Assembly: GCA_964030785.1 (NCBI GenBank)
Contig: OZ034971.1
Location: 15,316,900-15,380,899, forward strand
Origin: Siderastrea siderea
Lineage: Eukaryota > Cnidaria > Anthozoa > Scleractinia > Rhizangiidae
DNA: 64,000 nt
Direction: 5' to 3'
Every line of letters begins with the position of its first letter. The stretch's first letter is position 1. Below the pieces are notes generated by a model that saw only the letters and a program-made list of their open reading frames with translations, searched no databases and was not told the DNA's origin. A program made the position numbers and the translations under genes. Shown here in pieces: positions 47,642 through 59,647 of the stretch.

Positions 47642-48258
47642 CTGGAAAAGTCGATTACAAGTTAGAATTCTATAAAAGCTCTACACCCCATGCTCCACAC
47701 GCTCTCTAATAAGTGGTTTCGTATAGTGAACACGCTTGATCAGGTTTGGTTGTATAGGCTACAACTTTGCGAACTTTTACTGAATACAGTAATCGAGGAC
47801 AGCAAGTCAATCTCAGAATTGGAAGAAAGCTACGTTCAGAATGCACTGGCACAGACCGGATGAGTGCAAATCTTGTGCCTGTTCACACGATACCAGTACT
47901 ACTGACAGCCAGTTCCGACGCCACTGTTTTTATGTCTCTCATGCACAGAATACTCAAAATAACAAACTGCACTAAAGAAACCCAGTTAGGCAAATTACTT
48001 CATTCAGTCTGACAAGGAATTAATCATAGGCTTCTTGGGACAACTGCTTGACATATGTATGGTAACGCTCCTTCATCTCCTTGTTCCATAAACCCTTATA
48101 TTGATCTACATTAGAAGAAGCTCGAGTTGCAACAAGCTGGGCCTAAAATCAAGCCTACAGCCTCGGGTCAATAATCTTGGGACACTTGCAATGTTGATAA
48201 GACTACAAAATGTGGTATGGCGGAATTTTTTTTTTTCAACACTAAACGGGGACAGGGG
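47642..48258. other. upstream flank of HS3ST, no supported exon
   Basis: The sequence cgacttttccag|gtccg on the minus strand (AG opposite 47642-47643) could be the acceptor of a 5' UTR exon for the 46536-47570 gene. Its donor exon was not found. Confidence 0.3.
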
Positions 48259-49557
48259 TAGCCGCCCGGTCATGTTAAAACGTAGACTGCGGACTGCGGA
48301 CTGTGGAGACCACGCAGACTGTGCAGACTATTTTTCACTTTCTTTTACGTGATTTCTGTACTTTTTACTTTTTGCTATGCCTGTAGATGCCTATACATGC
48401 CAAGACAGGCATGGTTCTGGAAAAATATATAATTAATTTCCCAGGGTCTGCTCGCTTGGAGAATTCAAAACAATGTAAAGAAGATGCGCAATTTCTTGCG
48501 AGGGTCTCCTCAAATTTATAATCATTTCCACTGTTGTAGCTGTAGTTTTTCCTCCATTCTCAATGACTGAAGTAGATATGGATTTGTAATTTTGTACAGA
48601 AAAGAACGCTATCTCTGGTTTGTTTTGCTGTACGGTGTCGCTACCACCAAAGAGACAAAAATAATCAACTCGATGTCAACATCGTCTAAACATTTCACTC
48701 GTATCGGTTTAAATTCATTCGGAATTGCTCAGTCCCTACCTTCTAAGTAACGCTTGCATTCAAATTACTGAGAAAAATTTCAGCGAATGCAAATCGATTT
48801 ATATTAGCGAATACAAAAGCGAATACTAAAAAAAGTAGATTGTTCACACAATGGCGAAACAACGAATGGATTTATTGGTGAGAGTTTCGTCGCAACGTCC
48901 AATACTGGAAAGATTTCACAACGTTCGGAAAGGCAGTGCATGCTTCATCTTCCTTTTTAGGTTCCTATATTCTTTTCTAATGCCAAATAGTGATCTGTGA
49001 AGTTTTCGAGAGAAAAACAATGGGAACAGAAGGGAACTTCAGCTCCACTAAGCGCGCAAATTGAACTGTACCAGGTTTGCGTGACAAGTGGTTGAAAACG
49101 TCTGCAAAACCTTTGCAAGGAGCCGTGCACGTCACGCAAATTTCGCGCTCCCTGATTGGCAAACTTGTGAAAAAGTTTGTTGGGTGGCCAAGTAACATAG
49201 CGAGTTCATGGTATGCTCGAGCTCGGAAATTTCGTAAACTGCAAAACCAAAATCAGATGCACTTTTGAATCGCCTAGCAAACAAATATAAAATACTCCCA
49301 GGAAGTGTGAACTGTCTTTTGGTCGAAATTTTTTAGGGAATTTCTTACTTCCGGGCATTTATTTTTTGAGAACCCGGTGCCAAGCTGCTTGGTATCTTAA
49401 CACGATTAAAAGTAAAAAGTCCTAAAAAGTACAACAAATCAAGGTTTACTTGAAAAAAGTACCAGTCTATATAGCCTGCGTGGTCTGCACAGTCTGCACG
49501 GTCTGCAGTCTGCACGGTCTGCAGTCTGCAGTCTGCGTTTTAACATGACGGGTAGCC
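48259..49557. mobile_element. ~1.3-kb inverted-repeat transposon with GCAGACT tandem ends
   Basis: Left: tagccgcccggtcatgtt, then aaaacg, then repeated agactgcgg units. Right: repeated ctgcagtctgc units, then cgttttaacatgac, then gggtagcc. The two ends are inverted copies (gtcatgttaaaacg is shared exactly). The subterminal 7-8-bp GCAGACT(G) repeats are also inverted. Further in, actttttactttttgc (48360) mirrors aaaagtaaaaagt (49408). TAGCC flanks both ends and may be the target duplication. No transposase ORF. Confidence 0.7.
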
Positions 49558-50357
49558 ACCTACGTGTCAAGGATCTGTGGCTAAGACTGTAGCAGAAGAA
49601 TCTCCAGTCATCTACACTGGTTTTGCTGACCCTACGCTTTAATCGACAATAGCAATGCACAGATTTAACTCACGCGACAATCAGTGTACAATGCACGAAA
49701 CTTGCAAACTTGCGCAGTCGGTACGAAAAAGGAGCTGATCAATTGTTTGCACCAAGCCGACACAACACGAGACCGTTGGTGCTTCTCAAGAATCAGGTAG
49801 TAACGACTGATGTGATTATTATCATTTTGCGTTGACTTCACTACCTTGGCAGCAAAAGCCGTTACCGCAGGCCCACGATTTGAGGTACGCACCGCACAAA
49901 ACCACGAACAACAACAACAAGCAAAATCCTTAAAATATTTAACTTACTGTAAAGTTGTTTACGGTTTCAGTAACAGCCTCTCTACCCAAACAAATTTCTT
50001 TGTTGTACCAGTTAAAGTTAGAAAATAGTCGTCGGTTAGCAATTTTCCCGACAACTAAATTTCTGCAAGATCTTGTTCATTGTGCATTGTTTTGCATCCC
50101 GTTATATCAGATCTTTTTCAGGGCGTCTTCATACTTCATACAAGTTTGGAGGAAAAGAAACCGAGCCTCTTAAAATGCCTTGCTCAGGTATGATATAAAC
50201 TAAATAGTAATAGAAGCAAAAAATGATGTCAACAACAAAGTAACGACAGTGATAGCAACTGAAGCCACGGGGAGAGAACTAAAATCTCTTAAACTATGGT
50301 AAATCCTTTAAAATTAAGCGGCTTCGATCCAACGCAAAAAATGGACACAGAAATAAA

Positions 50358-50952
50358 GGACCGTCGACATATTCACAAGTTCCCCGCTTAACGTCCACTG
50401 GACGTTTAGGGGGGGGGGGGGAGGGGGTTAGGAAGAGTCGAGATTTGGACGTTAGAGTGGGGAATCTAGGACAAAACCAAAATAACGTGTTGAAAGAAAC
50501 ACATTGTACTCATGTTGATAACAGAACATGAAGAGAAAAACGTACTGAAGTAGAAAATGAGAACAAACTCGATGCTGCTGTGAACTACGTAGTTTGTCAC
50601 TTACAAAGATGGCGCAGAATAATACGCGTTCGCTAGATTTTACAAAACCAACGGATGTGTTCTGTCTGGATGTGAACGCAACAGTGGTTAATTTTAAAAG
50701 TCCCGACCTATTTTTAAACCTTCCCAATCACTAAAGCCTTTCTCTGTCTTTTCGATGCGGAATTCGTTTCAGTTACAATACAACTGCATCTTCTTGTCAC
50801 GGGTATAAATTTCGTCGTAGCTTTCGGCTCTAAAAAAACATGGAATTGCGAAATTCCGTGTGGACGTTGAGGAGGAGGGGGGGGGGGGGAGAGTCTGACC
50901 TAAACGTCCAGTGGACGTTAAGCGGGGAACTTATGAATATGTCGACGGTCCC
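50358..50952. mobile_element. ~595-bp MITE with ~53-bp near-perfect TIRs
   Basis: The left end ggaccgtcgacatattcac continues with aagttccccgcttaacgtcc and actggacgttta. The right end is the inverted copy, differing by one base (cac versus tat context) over about 53 bp. Both TIRs run into G-homopolymers (50409-50421, 50877-50889). The ~450-bp interior has no recognisable ORF. The target duplication is unclear. Such close TIR identity suggests recent activity. Confidence 0.85.
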
Positions 50953-52239
50953 TAAATTAAGCTAGGAAAACGTCCAAATATTACATTACGTAAGTACAGA
51001 AACCACGCAGTTTAAATAAAATGTGTAACTTGAATCTTTTGTTTCCGATTCCTTGCAGACTGTGATCAATGACGCCTCTCCAACTCCCAAAGTATGTACA
51101 ACACAAAGTAGTCTCTGATGTCGCGACTATTTGGATATTTACGCAACACGGGGGCACGTTATCTGAATGGAATGTTCAGACATCCTTGGCCTTGTTTTAC
51201 ATCGTTTTCTAAGCGTCAAACCGTGACTGGATATTTGATACTGATCGAGACCACATGAACATCACCTGCCATCTGTGACTGATTTTCAGCTAAACCTCCA
51301 ATACGATATTCTTTGTCAAGGGGCAATCCAATAATCACGCATGATAAATGACATCCGGTACCCTGAGGCAAAACCATAATCTTCTCAGCACAAACCTTGC
51401 AGAAAACCGGCCAAACAAAACCTACCCTCCTGTGCAACAGCGTCTAATGCTTTAGTGTGATACAAGAGTACTCTAAGTATTATGGAATATAGGCCAAACG
51501 TATTGGAGACTACGCTACCAATGACCTCAGCAACCCACCATAGAAGAGGAGATAAATCCTGCCGCCACAAACCAGGAAAAAAGAGCAATTATAGGAAAGA
51601 AATCTTTGAACGCACGAGATAAACCCAAATTCGACTGAAAAAAGTGAGCTCAGCACTTCTTTCTTTTTCGTTTTAAAAATTAGTCCGATGTTTGTATTTT
51701 AAGACTTGAATGGCAAAAGATTTTCTTCTTTTTATTATTATGGTTGATTCCTGCCGACATTCCCCGACAAGAGGTTCAAACTAAGAAAAGAAACCAAAAC
51801 TCCACTACACAAAAAAAAATGAAGATTCTGAAGGGCAACGAAAGCCCTCAATTTTCTTTATCAGTGTTCGTCCCCAGATGCAAATCAGTATATTAAAAAA
51901 AGAATGAACGTCATGTTCAAAACTGCAATCCGTTTTGTCTTGTGAAACTTGGCCCATCTATTCAGGATCTCATTCTCCTATTCCATTTCAGCAGTTTGAA
52001 CCACTCAAAATTGCCCCTAAAAGCATGACCTTACTGAACCAGCCAGACCATTCTTAGGGAAACTGAAATTAAATGAGGTCATCAGGGCCATAAACAATTA
52101 ATAAAACTGAAAGAGAAAAGCTACACAGTTTTTGATATCCTCATGATACCGGACCGTTGTCAAGTTCAAAATGGTAATTTCGGATGTACCTGAAATATAA
52201 ATGTTTTTCAACTGAATGAAGAAACCCATTCTGATATGG

Positions 52240-52241
<2 letters not shown>

Positions 52242-52334
<93 letters not shown>
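52242..52334. repeat. (TA)n microsatellite
   Basis: About 46 TA units directly upstream of the hairpin and ribozyme region. Confidence 0.98.
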
Positions 52335-52337
<3 letters not shown>

Positions 52338-52362
52338 GTGGCTATATATAGCCGCTTACCTC
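52335..52362 (+). other. small hairpin upstream of hammerhead
   Basis: GAGGT, then the palindrome GGCTATATATAGCC, then gctt, then ACCTC. The nested complementary arms would fold into one stem. It lies between the TA tract and the ribozyme and is probably part of the same retroelement terminus. Confidence 0.55.
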
Positions 52363-52376
52363 AACTCCAGCATCAG

Positions 52377-52424
52377 AACTGCACTGATGAGGCCCAGAAG
52401 GCCGAAACAGTACTGTCTGCAGTT
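52377..52424 (+). ncRNA. hammerhead ribozyme (type I, Penelope-like short helix III)
   Basis: All parts of a hammerhead are present in order. Helix I 5' strand AACTGCA (52377-52383), CTGATGA core (52384-52390), helix II GGCC-CAGAA-GGCC (52391-52403), GAAA core (52404-52407), a very short helix III C-AGTACT-G (52408-52415), cleavage triplet GTC (52415-52417), and helix I 3' strand TGCAGTT (52418-52424), a perfect 7-bp complement. A 1-bp helix III with a palindromic loop is the form known from Penelope-like retroelements, where two copies can pair to act as a dimer. No RT lies next to it, so it is a solo or non-autonomous terminus. Confidence 0.88.
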
Positions 52425-52426
52425 AG

Positions 52427-52504
<78 letters not shown>

Positions 52505-52526
52505 ATATATATATATATATATATAT
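52427..52526. repeat. (CTAT)n followed by (TA)n microsatellite
   Basis: About 11 CTAT units, then about 25 TA units with one CTAT interruption, immediately downstream of the ribozyme. The Tyr/Ile and Ser/Ile repeat ORFs are artefacts. Confidence 0.97.
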
Positions 52527-52619
52527 GATATATTTAAAAACAGAAGAATAAGCGCGAAGAAAACTGAAACGACGCTCTTGCCTCGGATAACTGTTGGCTT
52601 CACACTGATATGATGTTAA

Positions 52620-55600
52620 GTGGCCTCTAAGTGTGGGTTCCGTGTTCCATGATTACAACCAATTCCATTGCTGCGTGTGGCCGAGTTTTTGTAACATGAT
52701 TTTCCAGAGGAATCCCAGGCTCACGACCAGAATACTCAAGAGGGAAAATATAATGATTTGTATGAAAGTTTATCGCTAGTTTAGGCTACCAACGAAAAAT
52801 GACATAAAATAGCGAATAAAGCTTACAGACCAGATCAAATGTTGACCATGTGTTGTTTCTTGACCATCCTGAAGCCTTTAACCCGCATTTCAACCAGATT
52901 TGATTTTTTTGTTCAACCGCTTTTCAACCAGATTTTAATTTTTAGTTTTCCCCGCCTAAAATAAACCCAAAGGTGACCAGCTCGGTTTTAGGGTAGCCAA
53001 CGAAAGAAAGGCAAAATTCGGCATTAATCGATCCTCGCCGTTCTAAAACTTACTCGCGTGTACATTAAATCCACACACTTTTCCGAGCGCTTCAAGAATA
53101 CGGAAAATATAGTCACATAAGTCGAACTTAGCGCTCCCAACGAACCCTCATCACAAAAGTGATCTGACAAGTGGTCGCTTCGTAAGACTGGGTGCCCTGT
53201 GGATTCTTCAGCCATGATTCGATAATCACAAAGCGGTGAAGAAAATTTGTAGATCGTCTGATTCTTTATATTTCGAAGAGTTGTTATTTCGTGAACTCGT
53301 TTCCTGGACAAATTTCCAAGATTATTTTGTGACCTTGGGTGAATCATGGCAGGCGAATCATATCCGCCGCCCGTCAGGATACTAATTAACTGAATTGAAT
53401 AAGAACCGGGCTTAAAGAACCGGGCGGAAGATTAGAACCGGGCGGAAGATCACAATGGGTGAGTAATGACTGGCGAAACAAACAAAGCGTGCGAATCATG
53501 TTTGAAACTCATTGTGAGCTACTTTTAGTTTATACAACTTGTTACTGTTTCCATACACTTTCTCAGTGAACGATTCCGTATGATAATTTGCCCGCAAACA
53601 TCAGTGTGAAAAAGCACTCAAAAAAGCAGCTGATTTATTGCATACACACTGAAGGCGAGCGACTTCCACGCAAAAAGGAAACATATTTAACATATTGTTT
53701 TCGTTGTGTAAAAACAAATATTCACAGATAATTAGATTAACTAGCGTGTGACATGACAAGGAATTATATTTTTAAATGACTCGAACTTTATCTTAAAATC
53801 TGTTGCATTACATTAAGAAGCGCTTCAACGAAAGCACTTGTTTTAATTAAACTGTTTCTCATCGACGGGGAAATTACAAGCGCAGAGAAAAATAACTTTT
53901 TGAAACCCCCAACCCTAAAAAGGAAAAACATGTTGATTTAAAATTCAGTATCACGAAGTATTGGCGGCATTATCTGTAATTTAATTCACGTCAGTTCGTC
54001 GGATAAAAGAAGGATAATAGGATCCACGTCGGGAAAAACAACAAACTCATAAATCACAAGCATAGCATTGGGGTCACCCTCAGTGGTATTAACTTTCTAA
54101 TTTCACAGACATGAATTTACAAATTTAACCCAAAACAATTACCCATACGGAGAAATAAAAATGTCACATGGGCCCGTTTGAAAAGAAAGAAATTAGAAAA
54201 CATGCCCGCAGCAAAAAATTCAACAAAGCATTACTTATCAGACGGCAGCTGTAAGTGTCATCTTTGCTTAGCTGTAAAAACACTCATATTTTCAACATTT
54301 TGTAAACAACATTTTTTCGTCTCCGTTTTCGAAAATATAACCACTTGAAACAGCATCAGTTTTTATTTTCTTGAAGAGGCCTTTCTTGAGGGTTTTTGGC
54401 GATGTTGAATGACGTCAGATACTTATTTCTCCAAAGAATATTGACAAGCCTAGCTAGGGAAACAAAAAAGTGGGAAAGCGGGTCAAAGCTACAAATAAAA
54501 GAATCTGACAACAACACGCGATTGTCGCCTGTTTTGTCTCAAATAGCTTTTTTAATACTTTCCATGGTGAACCGAGAAGAAATTCAATTTGTGAATACAC
54601 AAGGTTGCGGAAAAATGACACTTCATCTCCGTGACGAAAGTTGGGATTTTTTTCAAGCGATAAAATTTCATCTCCCGTGAATAAAAACACGTATGTTGCA
54701 CATGCCTTGCGTGCAATCCGCTCAAGAGAGTTGAGTCTCATTTCAATTTTTGTCCTTTTCGCAAAGTAAAAAGCTTATCTGACAGATGAAAAAACTATGG
54801 GTCGATAAACTCGTCTTGACCTTGAATACGATATATCAAAAAATAATAATAAGAGACCAAACGAACGAATGGCGATGTGCAGTGTAGCAGAGGTCCACAT
54901 AAACGGGATTACCTGCATTCAATTTTTTAACTTAAAACAAAACACTTTTCTTAGACCAAAAGCCAGGAATAAAAACAGTTAAGAATCCCTCCAATTCTCA
55001 CCTAGACGTCCCATAAAAGCGCCAAAACTTACCCTTTCAGATTCTTGATTTTCGCAACATGCTTCTCGTCCGTTCATTTGATACGTTTAAATGCGTGAAC
55101 ATGACTGCTCTGGGAAAACTGGGGCGAGTAAAATTGCGTGACGACATCACGCAACTATAAAGTGTAATATGGAAGTTTTTTCCAGTGGAACAATCGAATA
55201 ATGGCCTCGGTTTTTCGAGGACAATGGAATAACGTATTCGTTTAACGAGTGAAATAAGATATTACACACATTCAAAAGAACACTTGTGAGCATTTGTTGT
55301 GAGGGTGCTGTTGCCTTGCTCTCGATACCCGTGTGAATCCCGTGTGTGGATCATCAGGGATCCAACCAGGATGAGGCTACGCAACTTCTGCAATTATGAA
55401 ACATTCGTGGTATTTTTGCTTTGCAAAGCAAGTCTTTCAAGGATTTTCCTTTTTAAGGATATGATCTGTGCCTCTGAAAACTTTGCTGTGGAAGGGGCTG
55501 CCTCTGGACTGTACACCTTTTCCCCACCGAGAACCGATTTTTCGTTGCCGCTTGTCTTTGTATTGCTTCTGTGGTTTTTTAGTTTGATTCGCCCAGGTGC

Positions 55601-56830
55601 GTGATAGGTTTCTGAACCTCTCATTTTCGAATCTTTTACATTATAGGATCTGAAATATTAAGGTTTGGATCAAGACTGCGATTTCGAACCTCTTTTAATT
55701 CTCGCGTAAATTGCTGTTTATTGGAATGGTTGAGTGTTAACTCAACACCATTCCGGCGATTTTGGAGTATTTTGAGTTTTTATAACAATGAACGCTAGTT
55801 TGGAAAATAGTGTGTCTTTTTTTCTGATTAATCCTTGCCCGGCCAATCAGATTGATGTAATTTCGTTCGCGGCCAATCAGGCTGATGTGATTTCGAAGGC
55901 GAAATCACATCAACCTTCGAAGGCGAAGGTAGTGTTTTTGAATTTGGCATTGCACAGGCTTTTTCAGTACAAATTGCTTTCTTTGAAAATATACCCTTAG
56001 TTGCTATTGTACTAACTCAGAGGTGCTGCAATGCGTCATGTAATTTGCGTGTATTTTCCACCACATTTCTGTGACAGTGAAATATTCTGGTATGATAATT
56101 TTAGCAGTTTTACGCCATAGAACGAGGCTATGTCTCCTTGATATCGCATAACAGAAGTATTCTGATCTCATTCCCTTGATAACGTTTAATACGCTGTCAG
56201 GAACTTTTATCCATGTTGAAGTTAGTAGTGATTTCACGTCAGATATTTTCGATTTTCTGCGTTAGTCTAAGCGCAGTAAAGTCTGCGTTCTTTCTTTCTG
56301 CTCTTGGTCCTCTTGCTCTAATCTCTAACATTTTTTCTTAACGTATTCTTACTTGATTTTGCCGTCGGCACCAAAAGGAGATAAAAGCACAGCAGCTGCC
56401 AGAAAAGCAGGTAAGAGTTCAGTTGTTAATGCGAGCAAAGCACTCACCACAACTGTGCTTGTGGTCTGTTCTGAATTGCGATCCAGGCTGTTGTTATCTA
56501 GTCTCTGTGTTTGCCTCTTTAGCAAAAGATAGAAATTTTCACACTCTCCGCCGCAAGTTGACCACGTTAGCCATGTTAAATATTAGTTAAATGCGTTACT
56601 TTGATGTAGACGTTTCAGTTCGCCGGATTAACAGCCGTTGATTTCGGACTCCGTAAACGCGAATGCTTCGCTATTTTCTAAATAATATTTATTAATATTA
56701 TTTATTTATTAAGGAGCCTGTTCGCATGGCAGATGCAAGCTAAAATAAACGCACTAACCATTGGCTAATTTATTCCTTGCTAAACTCAGTTCAATTGTGA
56801 CACTCATAATTAATCACTTTACCAACCACA
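52620..56830. other. gene-free stretch
   Basis: No supported host exon. It includes a short direct repeat at 53402-53450 (gaaccgggcggaagat units) and the small perfect hairpin at 55880-55907. Confidence 0.45.
55880..55907. repeat. perfect 12-bp hairpin
   Basis: gatgtgatttcg, loop aagg, then cgaaatcacatc. Two related phrases, ggccaatcagattgatgtaatttcg and ggccaatcaggctgatgtgatttcg, precede it as a tandem duplication. Confidence 0.8.
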
Positions 56831-56837
56831 CACATGG

Positions 56838-57432
56838 TTTAGATTCATCGATGACTCTTTCATCATTGGGACTGGGTCTCATAGTACAGATAAACTAAGC
56901 AGCCAACACTGCACCATTAAGTTCGACTCCACGTATTCCACTACTAACATTCGACTTATAGAGACAGACTTCTTTACTAAACCTACGCCATTGAGGCTTG
57001 TCCGGGACAAGGCTCAATACGTCTTCAAAACCTCCTGCAACCCCAGAGTCATATTCATTATAGTCTACGTCTTGCGCTTCGCCTACGCCGCATTCGTTGT
57101 GATGGTGATACTTGAAAGAAACGCACTAATGAGTTAATTACATACCTCTCTAGAAATGAGTGCAGTCTTACCTTTCTTAAACAACAAATACGACAACCTT
57201 CTAACATTACACGCCGCCTACGACGCCTTTAATACAAAGTAAACCTTAATCTAATACAAATAAGATTCCTTTCATTATTTCATATAACCCAGAACTACCT
57301 AACATTTCTCCTATTTTCCGTAAACATTCTAACATTCTTTCTTCATCCAAGCGTTGCCAAACTGTTTTCAAAACTAATGTCTCTTTAGTAGTTAACCGCC
57401 GTTGTAATAATATCGCTGACACGTAATGTCTG
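56838..57432 (+). pseudogene. Penelope-like element reverse transcriptase remnant
   Basis: The first frame reads WFRFIDDSFIIGTG, the RT catalytic motif with IDD. It continues IKFDSTYSTTNI and DFFTKPTPLRL, then KTSCNPR, the Penelope-family order. After a frameshift it reads LRLALRLRRIRCDGDT-stop-KKRTNELITYLSRNE, the RT thumb. A further frame gives PFIISYNPELPNISPIFRKH and SSSKRCQTVFKTN, the conserved Penelope stretch before the linker. At least two frame changes and a stop make it non-functional. The N-terminal RT and the GIY-YIG endonuclease were not found. Confidence 0.85.
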
Positions 57433-58430
57433 CGTTTTTGGGTTTAAAAACGGCTAATTCAGAAGAGCGATTATTACCAGCATTCTAATCCGGATATTTT
57501 CTACAAAAAAGTCGGCAGTGAGATTCTACGTACTTTCCCCCGTCCTCTTCCCCAGTCTCCCCTCGTTTTTTCCCGCTCTTTCGCTCGCTATATTTTTCGC
57601 TCGCGCTCCACTATCTGAACGCCTGGAACAGGCTATTTTAAGTATATCTTTCCCTGTAATGCAATATTTCAGTAGTTCTAGAGTACTCGGTAAAGGATTC
57701 CATTATTGCAGGTGCAGCGTACCGGAAAGCTCGTCGGGCATGTAGTACGGAGTTCACAGTGGGGAGTGCTGAGAAGGGAGGAAGTGGAACTGCGATCTTT
57801 ACGCCATGTTTGACCCGCCCACCTTAATTAGGAGGGACTTTTGTATGAGGCATCGTCCACACGAATGCAATTTCGTTTCAGTGAAAACGACACTTTTTTT
57901 GCGGACACGGATTGAAAACGCAAACTTTTTAAAACGGTTTCCAGAGTTTTCCCACATTTTTCCCCAACTGTTATTCCGTTTACTACATGCTTCTACATTT
58001 CACCTGCCCAGTGCCTCAACAGACTTCTTGGAGGGACTTTACTTCTTCTTCAGTCATAACAAATTGTTACTTTCTGGGATCTAGGGTATATGTTATGTCC
58101 CCTGTTTGTCTTTTTTCGATAAGGTTCCGTTATCATTTTTCTTCAGTAAACGCTTACTTACTAAACGCCCTTTTTGCTCTGCATATTTCGCCTTTTTTTC
58201 ATGACAAAACTTAACCTCAAAAGACGAAAACATTACACAATGTGTTTCTTTTGTTCTCGTCAGAACTTATCATTTTTTAACCTTTGCTATATCATTTATT
58301 ACTCTCACTATCGCCATTATTTGTACCTACTAATTACTTATTGTTCATTACTATCGGCATATAATTATTCGTGTCACCTACGCTACAACTTTATTATAAA
58401 ATTTTGTACTGTGCAATATATTCTCAGTCC

Positions 58431-58455
58431 CTGATGATGCCGTAAACCGGCGAAA
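58431..58455 (+). ncRNA. degenerate hammerhead-like core, Penelope-like 3' region
   Basis: CTGATGA (58431-58437), helix II GCCG-TAAAC-CGGC (58439-58451) and GAAA (58452-58455) form the conserved core. Helix I is not formed: the bases upstream (ctcagtcc) have no complement downstream, and no clear cleavage triplet follows. It lies about 1 kb after the Penelope-like RT remnant on the same strand, so it is probably a decayed ribozyme of that element. Confidence 0.5.
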
Positions 58456-58551
58456 GCTCGAACCAATAAACCAGTACAGCAGCTTAAGGTCTCACTCGAA
58501 TCATTATTAATAAGATTATTTCACAATTATTCGCCGAGGGCGAAGAGAATG

Positions 58552-58595
58552 TTGTGGAATAATCCCGAGACGAAATCGAGGGGATTATTCCACAA
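58552..58595. repeat. 15-bp perfect inverted repeat
   Basis: ttgtggaataatccc (58552-58566) and gggattattccacaa (58581-58595) with a 14-bp loop, just outside the MITE at 58624. Confidence 0.85.
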
Positions 58596-58623
58596 TATTC
58601 GCTGAAACTGAGGAGAATAATTG

Positions 58624-59125
58624 TTTTAGTATAATTGCTCAGGTGATTATCGGGGCAAGTGCATTTTCTTTATCTTTTCTCTAGAAACATCAAAAATCGC
58701 GCGGTGGCCATTTTGAAAATTAGTGCTTCAGTATCATAATCACCTCGCGCGGGGTGATTATAGAAATTCTAGTACAACGCTAAACCATTGGTCGAAGTCG
58801 ATCGCGTGACACGATAGTGTCCCTCCTCAGCGGGCGCCTATCAGCGCATAGTGCCCAACTGTGGCAATTTTCGCTCAAAATTTAGCGTTGTACAATAAAA
58901 ACAATAGAGTCCTTCTGTCTCAGGCCCTATATGTGATAGGTTCCCTCGGAAATTTAATGTTCATACTTCCTCGGGCTAATACTTGTTGTGAACATCAGAT
59001 TTCCTCAGGCAACCTATCACACGATAGTGCCTTCGACAGAAAAACCCTATTGTTTAAATATGATGTAATCCTCGACCAATCAGTGCACGCGCATCTCTAT
59101 ATTCACCTGAGCAATTATACTAAAA
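58624..59125. mobile_element. ~500-bp MITE with perfect 23-bp TIRs and nested inverted repeats
   Basis: Positions 58624-58646 (ttttagtataattgctcagg...) and 59103-59125 are exact inverted copies over 23 bp. Inside, gtacaacgctaaa (58772-58784) pairs with tttagcgttgtac (58881-58893). Acaatag...cttctgtc near 58900 pairs with gacaga...ctattgt near 59035. No transposase and no clear target duplication. The 91-codon + ORF at 58861-59136 is built from these repeats and is not a gene. Confidence 0.8.
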
Positions 59126-59647
59126 GATACTACTGAAGGACAATATGCAACGTCTACAATGTGTTTCTGTTTAATATAAACCAAAAGGAGAGTAGAGTGG
59201 TAAAAGATGACGTTCGAATTTTCTGTTTGAACCCTTAAAACCTATAAACTCTGAGTACCATTGTCTATCTGAGTAGGTACAATTTCTTTATCAATACCGT
59301 ATTTCGATGGGGAGAAAATCGATGCTTTAACGTTAAAAATTTGCCATACAAAGTTTTAAAATTTAGCACTGTTTCACTACCCTGACGATTCTGCATGGGA
59401 ATGTTCCACCCTTTGAAAATACGTGCCTTTAATGTTTTTTAGCCCTATTATCGACTATTAAGGCCAAATGTTTTGTAGCTAACTAGGAGATTTTCAAACA
59501 TTACTCCAAGTCAGAAATTTCTGAAATAATTTTCATAACGTCATCACTTTACAATTGAACAGAAGGCAGAGTATATACATCCCTTGGTTTTTGTTGCTGT
59601 CTTTTGTTATATAATATTTTTCTCTTTTCGTATTTTCCCCTGTTTGG

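Noticed and set aside
52216..52613. Two Tyr/Ile-rich ORFs
   Set aside because: Translations of TA and CTAT microsatellites flanking the hammerhead motif.
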